This document shows, in pieces, positions 20,281 through 29,238 of a stretch of DNA of 64,000 nucleotides. Position numbers and translations under genes: made by a program. How positions within the stretch are numbered: the first letter of the stretch is position 1; each line of letters opens with the position of its first letter. This stretch comes from Croceibacterium sp. TMG7-5b_MA50 (GTDB lineage: Bacteria; Pseudomonadota; Alphaproteobacteria; Sphingomonadales; Sphingomonadaceae). Location of the stretch: NCBI RefSeq assembly GCF_039830145.1, contig NZ_CP156082.1, positions 1,196,001-1,260,000 of the forward strand. The letters run 5' to 3'. The notes beneath the pieces were generated by a model. That model was not told the DNA's origin and searched no databases. It saw only the letters and a list, made by a program, of their open reading frames with translations.

Positions 20281-21561
20281 GTGCCCTCCCCCTCGCGCGT
20301 CAGCCCAGCAGCATCGCAGCATTATCGCGCGGCACTCGCCATCACGGTCAGCCTGTTCTTCCTGTGGGGCATGGCCAACAATCTGAACGACATCCTGATC
20401 GCGCAGTTCAGGAAGGCGTTCGTGCTGTCCGACTTCGAGACCAGCTTCGTCCAGCAGGTTTTCTACCTTGGCTACTTCCTGTGGGCGATCCCGGCATCTC
20501 TGGTCATGGGCCGGCGCGGCTACAAGGCGGCGATCGTACTGGGGCTCGTGCTGTACGGAACCGGTGCGCTGCTGTTCTACCCGGCGGCGATGCTGGGTGA
20601 GTACCTGCTGTTCCTGCTCGCTTTGTTCGTGATCGCCTCGGGCCTCGCCTTCCTGGAAACCTCCGCCAACCCGTTGATGACGGAATATGGCGCGCCCGAG
20701 GGCGCCGCGCGGCGGATCAACTGGGCCCAGGCGGCCAACCCCATCGGCTCGCTCGCCGGGATCCTGATCGGCCGCACGTTCATCCTGTCGGGCATCGAGC
20801 ATGACGAGGCGGCGCTCGCCACCATGTCCGCGGCCGAGCAGCTGGCCTATTACCAGATGGAGGTGCGCGCGGTCGCCCCGCCCTATGTCGTCATCGGCCT
20901 GGTGGTGCTGGCCTTCGCGATCGCCGCGGCGCTAGTGCGCTTCCCGGCGGGTTCGGGCAGCGAAGGTGTGGCCGGGCCTGCCGCGCTGCGGGCCGCGTTC
21001 CGTCGTACGCGTCTGCTGGCGGCGGCCGGCGCGCAGCTGCTGTATGTCGGGGCGCAGGTCGGTATCTGGAGCTACACCATCCGTTACGCCCAGGCGAACG
21101 TGCACGGCATGGGGGAGCGGGCGGCGGCGGATGCGCTGTTCGTGTCGCTGGTGCTGTTCGCGGCCGGCCGCTTCATCGGATCAAGCCTGATGTCGCAGGC
21201 GCGGTCAGCGACCTTGCTTGCCGTGTTCGCCGGCATCGCCTGCTGCCTGACGCTGGTCGCAGTCGGTGCTGGCGGACGCACCGGCCTCTATGCGTTGGTC
21301 GCGGCCAGCTTCTTCATGTCGATTCAATTCCCCACCATCTTCGCACTGGGGGTGGAAGGGCTCGGGCCATTGCGGCAGGCGGGTGCATCGCTCATCATCA
21401 TGGCCATCATTGGAGGGGCGCTGCTTACCGCCATGATGGGCTGGCTGTCGGACCTTGCCGGCATTACGACAGCGATGCTGGTGCCAACGGTGGCGTTCGC
21501 GGTAATTACGCTGTTCGCCATGGCGGCGCGGCGACCCATCGGCGCTGAGCGGCTGCGCTGA
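20281..21561 (+). CDS. fucP: L-fucose:H+ symporter, MFS family
   Basis: A 426-residue inner-membrane transporter with about 12 hydrophobic segments. The first helix LFFLWGMANNLNDILIAQF is close to E. coli FucP, including the conserved Asp in NLNDIL. AFLETSANPLMTEYG and INWAQAANPIGSLAG are also FucP-family signatures. It imports L-fucose with protons. The start is a GTG at 20281, 5 nt after the preceding stop, so it belongs to the same operon. Confidence 0.92.
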   Translation: MPSPSRVSPAASQHYRAALAITVSLFFLWGMANNLNDILIAQFRKAFVLSDFETSFVQQVFYLGYFLWAIPASLVMGRRGYKAAIVLGLVLYGTGALLFYPAAMLGEYLLFLLALFVIASGLAFLETSANPLMTEYGAPEGAARRINWAQAANPIGSLAGILIGRTFILSGIEHDEAALATMSAAEQLAYYQMEVRAVAPPYVVIGLVVLAFAIAAALVRFPAGSGSEGVAGPAALRAAFRRTRLLAAAGAQLLYVGAQVGIWSYTIRYAQANVHGMGERAAADALFVSLVLFAAGRFIGSSLMSQARSATLLAVFAGIACCLTLVAVGAGGRTGLYALVAASFFMSIQFPTIFALGVEGLGPLRQAGASLIIMAIIGGALLTAMMGWLSDLAGITTAMLVPTVAFAVITLFAMAARRPIGAERLR

Positions 21562-21590
21562 GCACTAACAAGAACAAGGGGGAGTATCTC

Positions 21591-24326
21591 ATGGCAAGCT
21601 CGGGACGGCGGAACACCGCCTGGCGGGTGATCGCCGCGCTTGGGCTGCTGAGTTCGGCAGCTATGCTGCAGGCCCAGCCGACCGGCGACGCGGGCCTGTG
21701 GCAGGGCTTCACGGAGCCGCCCACCGAAGCCCGGCCGATGATGCGATGGTGGTGGTTTGGCCCGGCAGTGACGCCGGAGGAGATCGACCGCGAGTTGCAG
21801 GCCATGAAGGATGGCGGCATCGGCGGGGTAGAGGTCCAGCCGGTCTATCCGTTGCAGCTCGACACGGCGGGTAGCGAAACCGCCAACCAGCGCTTCCTGT
21901 CGCCCGAGTTCCTGTCAGGGCTGCGCCATGCGGCCCAGACGGCGCAGGCACAGGGTCTGCGGATCGACGTGACCGCCGGCAGCGGCTGGCCCTTCGGCGG
22001 ACCGCAGACGACGGTGGACCACGCCTCTGCCGAGATACGCATGGTCCGCGTGCCGGTCGCCGCTGGCGAGACCTCCGCGATCATGCCTGCTGTCGGTCCC
22101 GGCGAACGCCTGGTGGCCGCGCGCATCGGCCCGGTCACGGACGAAGCCACTGCCGACAGGCCGCTGCAGGAGGTGCCGATCGACCAGCCGCGCGCGGAAC
22201 TGCGTGCGAGCGATCAGCCACGCGAATTGCTGGTGTTCGTCGCCGGCCGCACCGGCCAGATGGTGAAGCGGCCGGCAATCGGTGCGGAAGGCTACGTGCT
22301 CGACCACATCGACCCCGCAGCGGTGTCGACGCACCTGGATCAGGTTGTCGCGCCCTTGCTGACCGCCTTCGACGGCCTGACGCCGCCACATGCGATCTTC
22401 TCCGACAGCCTGGAAGCCTATGGCGCCAGCTGGACCCCCGATCTGCCGGCGGAGTTCCGCCGCCGGCGCGGCTACGACCTGATGGATCACTTGCCCGCCC
22501 TGTTCCTGGATACGCCGGACAGCGCAGGCGTGCGGTATGACTGGGCGCGTACCCTGTCTGAACTGGTGGACGAGCGTTACCTCGCGCCGATCGATCGATG
22601 GGCGCGTGATCACGGTACGCAGTTCCGCGCGCAGGTCTACGGCTTCCCGCCAACGACCCTGTCCAGCAACGCGCTGGTTGCCCTGCCCGAAGGCGAAGGC
22701 CAGAACTGGCGCGACTTCACCTCCACCAGGTGGGCGACATCCGGCGCGCACCTGTACGGCAAGCCGGTCGTCTCGTCGGAGACATGGACCTGGCTCGCCT
22801 CCCCATCCTGGGCCGCGACGCCGCTGGACATGAAGATGGAAGCCGACCGCCACTTCCTGCAGGGCGTCACCCAGCTGGTCGGTCATGGCTGGCCGTACAG
22901 CCCGCCCTCCGCCGGCGAGCCGGGCTGGTCGTTCTACGCCGCGGCGGCGCTGAACGATCACAATCCGTGGTATCCGGTCATGCCGTCGGTCAGCCGCTAT
23001 CTGGCACGGATATCGTACATGCTGCGGCAGGGTGCGCCGGACAACCAAGTCGCGCTCTACCTGCCGATCGAGGATGCCTTCGCCACGATGCGTCCGGCGC
23101 GCGCCTCCGCGAACGAGATGATGGAGCGCCTTCTGCCCGAAGGGCTGACGGGCGACGTGCTGACGGCAGGGTACGGCTTCGACTTCGTCGATGCTGCGGC
23201 GGTGGCGGCTGACCGCCTCACGCATGACGTGTTGCTGCTGCCGACCCTCAATCGGATCGATGCAGATGCCTACGCGCAAGTGGAGCGCTGGCTGGATGCC
23301 GACGCCAAGCACCGGCTGGTGGTGCTGGAAGCCCTGCCGCAGACCTCCGGCGGGCTGCGGGACAGTGCGGCGGTCCGGCAGGTCAGGGCGATCAGCGCCC
23401 GTCTGGCCCGGCACCGGTCGGTCAGCATCGTACCGGCGAGCAGCGCGAGCGAAGCGCTGCGCGCCGCGGCGGAGCCCGACATGCTGCTGGCGGAGCCGAA
23501 CCCCGCTGTCGGCTTCGTGCGGCGCGCCACCCAAACAGCGGACATCTATTTCGTCGCCAATACCGGCAATCGCCCGGTCCGCGTGAACGCCCGCTTCGCC
23601 ACCCGCTTCGGCGCCGGCGAATGGTGGAACCCGATGACGGGCGCCCGGTCGCCCGCGGGTGACAACGAGGTCACGCTGGAACTCGCGCCGTACGAAAGCC
23701 GGCTGCTGGTCTTCGGCGACGCAGGCGAGCCGGCGGCCGAGCCGGCGCAACACGCCGCCGCGTTCAAGCCCTTGTCCGATGGCTGGTCGTTGCGCGTGGA
23801 TGGCAAGCGGGTCGGGTCCGATGCCCTTGGCGACTGGACCCGCGATCCCGAACTCCGGCATTATTCTGGCGTGGGCAACTATACGCGCCCGGTCCAGCTC
23901 GACAGGGTTGATCCGGGCCTCTGCTATCTTCTAGCCTTCACCCATCCGGATGGCCAGGACACACAGCCAGTCGATGCTGCCGAAGGCGAACGTCACCACG
24001 CGGAAATCGCCACACCGATCCGTGATGCCGCCACGATCCGCGTCAACGGGCAGGAGGTCGGTGCGCTGTGGGCACCGCCCTATCGCATCGACATCACCCC
24101 GGCTCTGCGCGCGGGCAGGAACACGATCGAGGTGGCCGTCGCCAACACGGCTTTGAACCAGCTGGCGGGGGAGGCACGCACCGATTATCGGCTGCTCAAC
24201 CGCCTGTATGGGGAGCGTTTCCAGCCGCAGGATCAGGCGCGGATTGCATCGCGCCCCTCCGGCATCGTCGGGAATGTGTCACTGGCGACCGTGATGCGCG
24301 GTGCACCTGAGTGTGCGGGGCCATAG
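21591..24326 (+). CDS. GH106-like alpha-L-rhamnosidase, secreted
   Basis: A 911-residue protein with a signal peptide (ending LQAQ). The N-terminal catalytic part has the GH106 hallmarks RPMMRWWWFGPAVTPEEIDR and IGGVEVQPVYPL. GH106 members remove alpha-L-rhamnose from rhamnogalacturonans and glycosides. The C-terminal part (about 730-900) is a beta-sandwich ending in a galactose-binding-like fold with VNGQEVGALWAPPYRIDI and AGRNTIEVAVANTALNQ. ATG 21591 follows a GGGGGAG ribosome site. It is the last gene of the fucose operon, so a fucose-linked role for the glycosidase is also possible. Confidence 0.82.
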   Translation: MASSGRRNTAWRVIAALGLLSSAAMLQAQPTGDAGLWQGFTEPPTEARPMMRWWWFGPAVTPEEIDRELQAMKDGGIGGVEVQPVYPLQLDTAGSETANQRFLSPEFLSGLRHAAQTAQAQGLRIDVTAGSGWPFGGPQTTVDHASAEIRMVRVPVAAGETSAIMPAVGPGERLVAARIGPVTDEATADRPLQEVPIDQPRAELRASDQPRELLVFVAGRTGQMVKRPAIGAEGYVLDHIDPAAVSTHLDQVVAPLLTAFDGLTPPHAIFSDSLEAYGASWTPDLPAEFRRRRGYDLMDHLPALFLDTPDSAGVRYDWARTLSELVDERYLAPIDRWARDHGTQFRAQVYGFPPTTLSSNALVALPEGEGQNWRDFTSTRWATSGAHLYGKPVVSSETWTWLASPSWAATPLDMKMEADRHFLQGVTQLVGHGWPYSPPSAGEPGWSFYAAAALNDHNPWYPVMPSVSRYLARISYMLRQGAPDNQVALYLPIEDAFATMRPARASANEMMERLLPEGLTGDVLTAGYGFDFVDAAAVAADRLTHDVLLLPTLNRIDADAYAQVERWLDADAKHRLVVLEALPQTSGGLRDSAAVRQVRAISARLARHRSVSIVPASSASEALRAAAEPDMLLAEPNPAVGFVRRATQTADIYFVANTGNRPVRVNARFATRFGAGEWWNPMTGARSPAGDNEVTLELAPYESRLLVFGDAGEPAAEPAQHAAAFKPLSDGWSLRVDGKRVGSDALGDWTRDPELRHYSGVGNYTRPVQLDRVDPGLCYLLAFTHPDGQDTQPVDAAEGERHHAEIATPIRDAATIRVNGQEVGALWAPPYRIDITPALRAGRNTIEVAVANTALNQLAGEARTDYRLLNRLYGERFQPQDQARIASRPSGIVGNVSLATVMRGAPECAGP

Positions 24327-24358
24327 ACGCCCGCACGCGGTTCATCATTCTTTCCTAC

Positions 24359-24377
24359 ATGAACCAATGTGGTTCAT
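24359..24377. repeat. Short perfect inverted repeat downstream of the GH106 gene
   Basis: ATGAACCA-ATG-TGGTTCAT, arms of 8 bp, 32 nt after the GH106 stop and 34 nt before the holin start. It could be a weak terminator or an operator; it has no T-run. Confidence 0.4.
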
Positions 24378-24411
24378 TCACCGGCTCCCGACTCATATCC
24401 GGAGCTTGCCC

Positions 24412-24825
24412 ATGGCTGTTTTCGAAACCCTCATCTCCCCAATTGCCTCGCTGATCGACAAGATCATCCCCGACAAGGAAGCGCAGGCCCGCGCCAAACT
24501 GGAATTGCTGAAGCTGGAAGGCACGCATGAGCTGGAGACGATCCGCACCCGCCTGTCCGCCATTGTGGCGGAAGCGGAATCCAGGGATCCGTGGACCAGT
24601 CGTGCACGGCCGTCCTTCCTCTATGTCATGTATCTCATGATCCTCATGGCCATCCCCATGGGCGTGCTGTCCGCGTTCCGCCCGGAAGCGGCGGCCAGCA
24701 TCGCCAGCGGCATGAATGCCTACCTCAACGGCTTGCCGGAAGAGCTCTACGTCCTCTTCGGCACGGGCTATCTCGGCTACACCGCCGCCCGCCAGTGGGG
24801 TAAGGCGAAAGGCGCACCGCAATAG
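24412..24825 (+). CDS. GTA/phage-type 3TM holin family protein
   Basis: A 137-residue membrane protein. Residues 1-60 are an amphipathic, charged helix ([20 protein letters not shown]). The sequence [19 protein letters not shown] and a second hydrophobic segment near [18 protein letters not shown] follow. This is the layout of the GTA_holin_3TM family, which permeabilises the membrane for release of gene transfer agents or phage. ATG 24412 has a GGAG site and begins the conserved part. No endolysin or phage structural gene lies nearby, so it is a solitary holin. Confidence 0.8.
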   Translation: MAVFETLISPIASLIDKIIPDKEAQARAKLELLKLEGTHELETIRTRLSAIVAEAESRDPWTSRARPSFLYVMYLMILMAIPMGVLSAFRPEAAASIASGMNAYLNGLPEELYVLFGTGYLGYTAARQWGKAKGAPQ

Positions 24826-24839
24826 CTTTACCGATCCTG

Positions 24840-24877
24840 CCCCGGCGCTATGCAGACATTGCACTGCAGCGCCGGGG
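24840..24877 (+). promoter_or_regulatory. Hairpin overlapping the aroQ ribosome-binding site
   Basis: CCCCGGCGCT (24840-24849) pairs perfectly with AGCGCCGGGG (24868-24877); an inner GCAG/CTGC pairing extends the stem. The 3' arm contains most of the GGGGAG ribosome site of aroQ, 12 nt before its ATG. It may also terminate holin transcripts, though no T-run follows. Confidence 0.45.
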
Positions 24878-24889
24878 AGTTTGCCTGCC

Positions 24890-25342
24890 ATGACCCAGAC
24901 CGTACTGGTCCTGAACGGACCCAACCTGAACCTGCTGGGCACCCGCGAGCCGGAGATCTACGGCAACGAAACGCTGGACGACATTGCCGAACGGCTGGAG
25001 AACCTGGCGCGGACCCTGGACCTGACGGTCGACCTGCGCCAATCCAACCATGAAGGGCATCTGGTCGACTGGCTGCACGAGGCGCAGGCGCGCGACGCCA
25101 GGGGCGTGATCCTCAACGCCGGTGCCTTCACCCATACCAGCGTGGCGCTGCACGACGCCATCAAGGCGGTCCGCACCCCGGTGCTGGAGGTGCACCTGTC
25201 CAACCCGCACACGCGGGAGGCATTCCGCCATCACAGCTATGTCGGCATGGCCGCGAAGGGCACCATCGCCGGCTTCGGTGCTTTAAGCTACGAACTGGCG
25301 TTGCGCGCCATCGCGCAGCTCCAGACCAAGGTTGCCCCCTGA
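24890..25342 (+). CDS. aroQ: Type II 3-dehydroquinate dehydratase
   Basis: A 150-residue cytoplasmic enzyme of the shikimate pathway, dehydrating 3-dehydroquinate to 3-dehydroshikimate. Type II signatures are [18 protein letters not shown] (active-site Arg and Tyr), [30 protein letters not shown] and [18 protein letters not shown] (catalytic His). Length is normal. It precedes accB-accC, a common alphaproteobacterial order. Confidence 0.96.
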   Translation: MTQTVLVLNGPNLNLLGTREPEIYGNETLDDIAERLENLARTLDLTVDLRQSNHEGHLVDWLHEAQARDARGVILNAGAFTHTSVALHDAIKAVRTPVLEVHLSNPHTREAFRHHSYVGMAAKGTIAGFGALSYELALRAIAQLQTKVAP

Positions 25343-25409
25343 CACTTGCTTTGCAGCAAGGGTGACCCCATAGGCCCGCGTTTATCGAATTACACCTTGG
25401 AGGTACCCC

Positions 25410-25913
25410 ATGGTCGCAGACACGGGCGCGGATAATGCCGTGCCAGCGATGAAGATCGACAGCACGCTTGTGCGCGAATTGGCCGAGATGCTGGTCGATA
25501 CCGGCCTGACCGAGATCGAGGTCGAGGAAGGTGCGCGGCGTATTCGCGTAGTGCGGCAGAACATCATCAGCGCCCCGCCCATCACACAGGCGGCCATGCC
25601 GGTCGCCGCACCGGCCGCCCTTCCCGCCGCCGCCCCGGCCGCTGCCGCGCCGGCGGCAGCGGAGCAGGCACCTGACCTTGCCAACGCCCTGCGATCGCCG
25701 ATGGTCGGCACGGCCTATCTCTCGCCCGAACCGGGCGCGGCCCAGTTCGTGAAGGTGGGGGACCGGGTGAAGGCAGGCGATACCCTGCTGATTGTCGAGG
25801 CGATGAAGGTGATGAACCCGATCACCGCCACGACTGACGGCGTGGTGCAGGAGATCCTCATCACCAATGCCCAGCCGATCGAATTCGACCAGCCGCTGAT
25901 GGTGATCGGCTGA
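25410..25913 (+). CDS. accB: Biotin carboxyl carrier protein of acetyl-CoA carboxylase
   Basis: A 167-residue carrier for the biotin of acetyl-CoA carboxylase (fatty-acid synthesis). It has an N-terminal helix, an Ala/Pro-rich hinge (about 58-87) and a C-terminal biotinyl domain. The biotinylation motif EAMKVMN places the modified lysine at residue 133. GGAGG lies just upstream of ATG 25410. It is separated by only 4 nt from accC. Confidence 0.97.
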   Translation: MVADTGADNAVPAMKIDSTLVRELAEMLVDTGLTEIEVEEGARRIRVVRQNIISAPPITQAAMPVAAPAALPAAAPAAAAPAAAEQAPDLANALRSPMVGTAYLSPEPGAAQFVKVGDRVKAGDTLLIVEAMKVMNPITATTDGVVQEILITNAQPIEFDQPLMVIG

Positions 25914-25917
25914 ACCG

Positions 25918-27267
25918 ATGGGAATTTCGCGGATACTGATCGCCAATCGCGGCGAGATCGCGCTGCGCATCCACCGCGCCGCGCATGAGATGGGTATCGA
26001 GACCGTCGCGGTGCATTCCACCGCCGACGCCAACGCCATGCATGTGCGCCTTGCCGACCATGCGGTGTGCATCGGGCCGCCGGCCGCTTCGGAAAGCTAT
26101 CTCAACATCGCCGCGATCATCGCCGCGGCGGAGATCACCGGCGCGGACGCGATCCATCCGGGTTATGGCTTCCTGTCGGAAAACGCGCAGTTCGCGGAGA
26201 TCGTGGAGGCACATGGGCTCGCCTGGATCGGTCCCAAGCCCGAACATATCCGCACCATGGGCGACAAGGTGGAAGCCAAGCGCACCGCCGGCGCGCTCGG
26301 CCTGCCCTTGGTGCCAGGGTCGGATGGGGCGCTGACCTCCGTCGAGGAGGCGATGCGGGTCGCGGATGAGATCGGCTATCCCGTGCTGGTCAAGGCTGCC
26401 AGCGGCGGCGGCGGACGCGGCATGAAGGTGATCCCCGGCCCCGACATGTTGGAAAGCCTGATGCGTCAGGCCAAGAGCGAGGCCAAGGCCGCGTTCGGCG
26501 ACGACACGGTCTACCTCGAGAAGTATCTCGGCAATCCGCGGCACATCGAGTTCCAGGTTTTCGGCGACGGCAACGGCAACGCCGTCCATCTGGGCGAACG
26601 CGACTGTTCGCTTCAGCGCCGCCATCAGAAGGTGCTGGAGGAAGCGCCCTCCCCCGTGCTGAGCGCGGCCGAGCGTGATCGCATGGGCGGCATTGTCGCC
26701 AAGGCAATGTCAGACATGGGCTACCGCGGCGCAGGCACGATCGAGTTCCTGTGGGAGAACGGCGAGTTCTACTTCATCGAGATGAACACCCGTCTGCAGG
26801 TGGAACATCCGGTGACGGAGGCGATCACCGGCGTCGATCTGGTACGCGAACAGATCCGTGTTGCCGAAGGCAAGCCCTTGTCCGTGACGCAGGACGAGAT
26901 CACTTTCACCGGCCACGCCATCGAATGCCGCATCAATGCGGAGGATCCGTTCACCTTTGCTCCCTCCCCCGGCAAGGTGTCGGCCTACCACGCGGCGGGC
27001 GGCATGCATGTGCGCGTGGATAGCGGGCTCTATGCCGGTTATTCGATCCCGCCTTATTACGACAGCATGATCGCCAAGCTGATCGTCTACGGCCGCACGC
27101 GCGAGGGCTGCATCATGCGCCTGCGCCGCGCGCTGGAGGAGATGGTGATCGAAGGCGTTAAGACGAACATCCCGCTGCATGGTGCGCTGCTGCACGAGGA
27201 TGACGTGCTGAGCGGCAATTATTCGATCAAGTGGCTGGAGGAATGGCTCGCCCGCCGCGAGGGTTGA
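25918..27267 (+). CDS. accC: Biotin carboxylase subunit of acetyl-CoA carboxylase
   Basis: A 449-residue ATP-grasp enzyme that carboxylates biotin on AccB. It has the N-terminal biotin-carboxylase domain (RILIANRGEIALRIHRAAHE), the glycine-rich ATP loop KAASGGGGRGMK and the catalytic segment FIEMNTRLQVEHPVTEAITG. The C-terminal domain is complete and length is typical. Co-transcribed with accB. Confidence 0.97.
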   Translation: MGISRILIANRGEIALRIHRAAHEMGIETVAVHSTADANAMHVRLADHAVCIGPPAASESYLNIAAIIAAAEITGADAIHPGYGFLSENAQFAEIVEAHGLAWIGPKPEHIRTMGDKVEAKRTAGALGLPLVPGSDGALTSVEEAMRVADEIGYPVLVKAASGGGGRGMKVIPGPDMLESLMRQAKSEAKAAFGDDTVYLEKYLGNPRHIEFQVFGDGNGNAVHLGERDCSLQRRHQKVLEEAPSPVLSAAERDRMGGIVAKAMSDMGYRGAGTIEFLWENGEFYFIEMNTRLQVEHPVTEAITGVDLVREQIRVAEGKPLSVTQDEITFTGHAIECRINAEDPFTFAPSPGKVSAYHAAGGMHVRVDSGLYAGYSIPPYYDSMIAKLIVYGRTREGCIMRLRRALEEMVIEGVKTNIPLHGALLHEDDVLSGNYSIKWLEEWLARREG

Positions 27268-27289
27268 GGACGATCGTGCCCGGTGCCCG

Positions 27290-27754
27290 TCAGTCGAACG
27301 GGACGCCGGGCTCGTTCTTGGCGGTGCGGATCGTCAACGACGTCTTGACGCTGGCGACGTTGGGTGCGGGCGTCAGCTTGCTGGTCAGGAATTCCTGGAA
27401 GCTCTGCAGATCGTGGCTGACGATCTTCAGGATGAAGTCGATTTCACCGTTCAGCATGTGGCACTCGCGCACCTCCGGCAGGGTGCGGATATGATCCTCG
27501 AACGCGCGCAGGTCTTCCTCCGCCTGGCTCTTCAGGCTGACCATCGCGAACACCGTGATGGCAAAGCCGAGCTTCGATGAATCGAGGTCGGCATGGTAGC
27601 CGCGGATCACGCCGGCGATCTCCAGGCTGCGGACCCGGCGCAGACATGGCGGCGCGGTCAACCCCACGCGGCTGGCAAGGTCGACATTGGTGATGCGGCC
27701 TTCCGCCTGCAATTCGGCCAGCAGCCTGCGATCAATCGCATCGAGCACCGCCAT
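27290..27754 (-). CDS. Lrp/AsnC-family transcriptional regulator
   Basis: A 154-residue protein with an N-terminal helix-turn-helix (LDAIDRRLLAELQAEGRITN) and a C-terminal RAM/AsnC ligand domain (GYHADLDSSKLGFAITVFAM; ECHMLNGEIDFILKIV). Such proteins usually sense amino acids. It is convergent with accC and no obvious target gene is adjacent. Confidence 0.93.
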   Translation of the reverse strand: MAVLDAIDRRLLAELQAEGRITNVDLASRVGLTAPPCLRRVRSLEIAGVIRGYHADLDSSKLGFAITVFAMVSLKSQAEEDLRAFEDHIRTLPEVRECHMLNGEIDFILKIVSHDLQSFQEFLTSKLTPAPNVASVKTSLTIRTAKNEPGVPFD

Positions 27755-27788
27755 TTCATCTTTCTCCCAACACCTGCGATTGCGATGA

Positions 27789-27808
27789 TGTGCGCGAAAG
27801 TAAGCGCA
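27789..27808. promoter_or_regulatory. Inverted repeat upstream of the Lrp-type gene
   Basis: GTGCGC-N8-GCGCAC, 35-54 bp upstream of the Lrp-type start codon, flanked by an outer TGATG/CATCA pair. The position suits an autoregulatory site, but this is only a structural hint. Confidence 0.3.
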
Positions 27809-27974
27809 CTTGCATCAGCAGGTTCACGTAACAAAGTTGTCCATGCCCGCAAGTCATAGCCATTGCAACAGCTTGATTGAGGCTGAGTTCTGCCCGTCCG
27901 GCATCCGACAAGACCCGCTTGCACGGCGAGCCCGGCGCGGCTAGGCGCAGTGGCGCAGCACGTGCGGTGCGAAG

Positions 27975-28047
27975 GGGCTCGTAGCTCAGCGGTTAGAGCT
28001 GGCCGCTCATAACGGCTAGGTCGCGGGTTCGAATCCTGCCGGGCCTA
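27975..28047 (+). tRNA. tRNA with CAT anticodon, probably tRNA-Ile2 (lysidine type)
   Basis: Full cloverleaf of 73 nt: D-arm GCTC/GAGC, anticodon arm GGCCG-CTCATAA-CGGCT, T-arm GCGGG-TTCGAAT-CCTGC, discriminator A. The short D-loop (AGCGGTTA) and the anticodon stem resemble bacterial tRNA-Ile2 rather than elongator tRNA-Met, whose D-loop normally has one more T. CCA is not encoded. The first acceptor pair is G-U, which is unusual. tRNA-Met remains possible. Confidence 0.82.
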
Positions 28048-28082
28048 CCGCGCATCGCACAGCCGCAGCCCCCAGGGGCGGT

Positions 28083-28159
<77 letters not shown>

Positions 28160-28187
28160 GTTCCCCTCACTCCACTGGTGCTTCGCC

Positions 28188-29084
28188 TCAAACGGGTGTC
28201 AGGATGCTACCGCTCATCTGCAGGCGCTGGATATCGCGGCGTGGTGGGGCGCCGAACAGGCGGGCATATTCGCGGCTGAACTGCGACTGGCTGTCATAAC
28301 CGACGGCAAACCCGGCGGAGCCGGCACTGGCGCCCTGCGACAGCATCAGCCGACGCGCTTCCTGCAGGCGCAACTGCTTCTGGTATTCGAGCGGCGTCAT
28401 GCGGGTCACTGCCTTGAAGTGCTCATGCAGAGATGACGCGCTCATGCCGGCTTCCGCCGCGATGTCGGCGACGCGCAGCTGCCGGTCGAAGCCGCGGCGG
28501 ATGGTGGCTATGGCACGGCTCACCTGGCCCAGATGGCTGTCGCTGACCGCCATAGCCCGCAACGCCGGGCCCTGCGGACCCGCCAGCAGCCGGTAGAGGA
28601 TCTCCCGCTCGATCAGGGGGGCAAGCGCGTCGATGGTCTCCGGCCGGTCGAGCAGACGCACCAGGCGACACGCGGCATCGATCAGGTCGGCATCGCTGGC
28701 GTGGATCGCCATCGGCGCCACGCCCGTCATCGGTGCTTTCTCACCCTCCACCAGGATCAGTTCCGCCAGCGCCGCCTGATCGATATCGATCTTGCAACAC
28801 AGGTAGGGCGCATCCGGGCTGGCCTGCGTGACGTGGCCAACCAGCGGCAGGTCGACCGAGACCAGCAGATGATGCGCCGCATCGTAGACCAGCTTCTGAT
28901 CCCGCAACGACACCTCCTTGGTGCCCTGTGCGATCAGGCAAAGCGAGGCATCATAAACGGCCGGGACAGGCGCCGTCGGCTCATCCGCGCGGAACAGCGA
29001 CAGCCGGCCGATAGCGGTCGCCACCATGCCCGTGCGTGGGACATGCCGTTGCACCAGCGCGGCGAGGTCAGCGATGCGTTCCAT
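28188..29084 (-). CDS. AraC-family transcriptional regulator
   Basis: A 298-residue regulator. It has an AraC_N-type sensor domain (about 20-175) and a C-terminal pair of helix-turn-helix motifs ([36 protein letters not shown]). ATG 29084 begins the recognisable domain, although the frame stays open further upstream. It is divergent from an SDR gene across 154 bp, the usual layout for a regulator and its single target. Confidence 0.9.
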   Translation of the reverse strand: MERIADLAALVQRHVPRTGMVATAIGRLSLFRADEPTAPVPAVYDASLCLIAQGTKEVSLRDQKLVYDAAHHLLVSVDLPLVGHVTQASPDAPYLCCKIDIDQAALAELILVEGEKAPMTGVAPMAIHASDADLIDAACRLVRLLDRPETIDALAPLIEREILYRLLAGPQGPALRAMAVSDSHLGQVSRAIATIRRGFDRQLRVADIAAEAGMSASSLHEHFKAVTRMTPLEYQKQLRLQEARRLMLSQGASAGSAGFAVGYDSQSQFSREYARLFGAPPRRDIQRLQMSGSILTPV

Positions 29085-29238
29085 GCGGTTGTTCTGGCAT
29101 CCCCCGGCTGCCCTGCGCAAGCACAGCCAGTCACTTCCCGGAGGATCGTGCAAAAACTGCGGGCGATCGCTCTCACGCTGATGCCTGTCTTCGCGCCATC
29201 TGTGTGCAGCCCGATCGGGTGACAGGAAAGGAACGATA

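Noticed and set aside
24301-24411. Longer N-terminus for the holin starting inside the GH106 gene
   Set aside because: The extra 37 residues have no holin resemblance, while ATG 24412 has a GGAG site and begins the conserved part.
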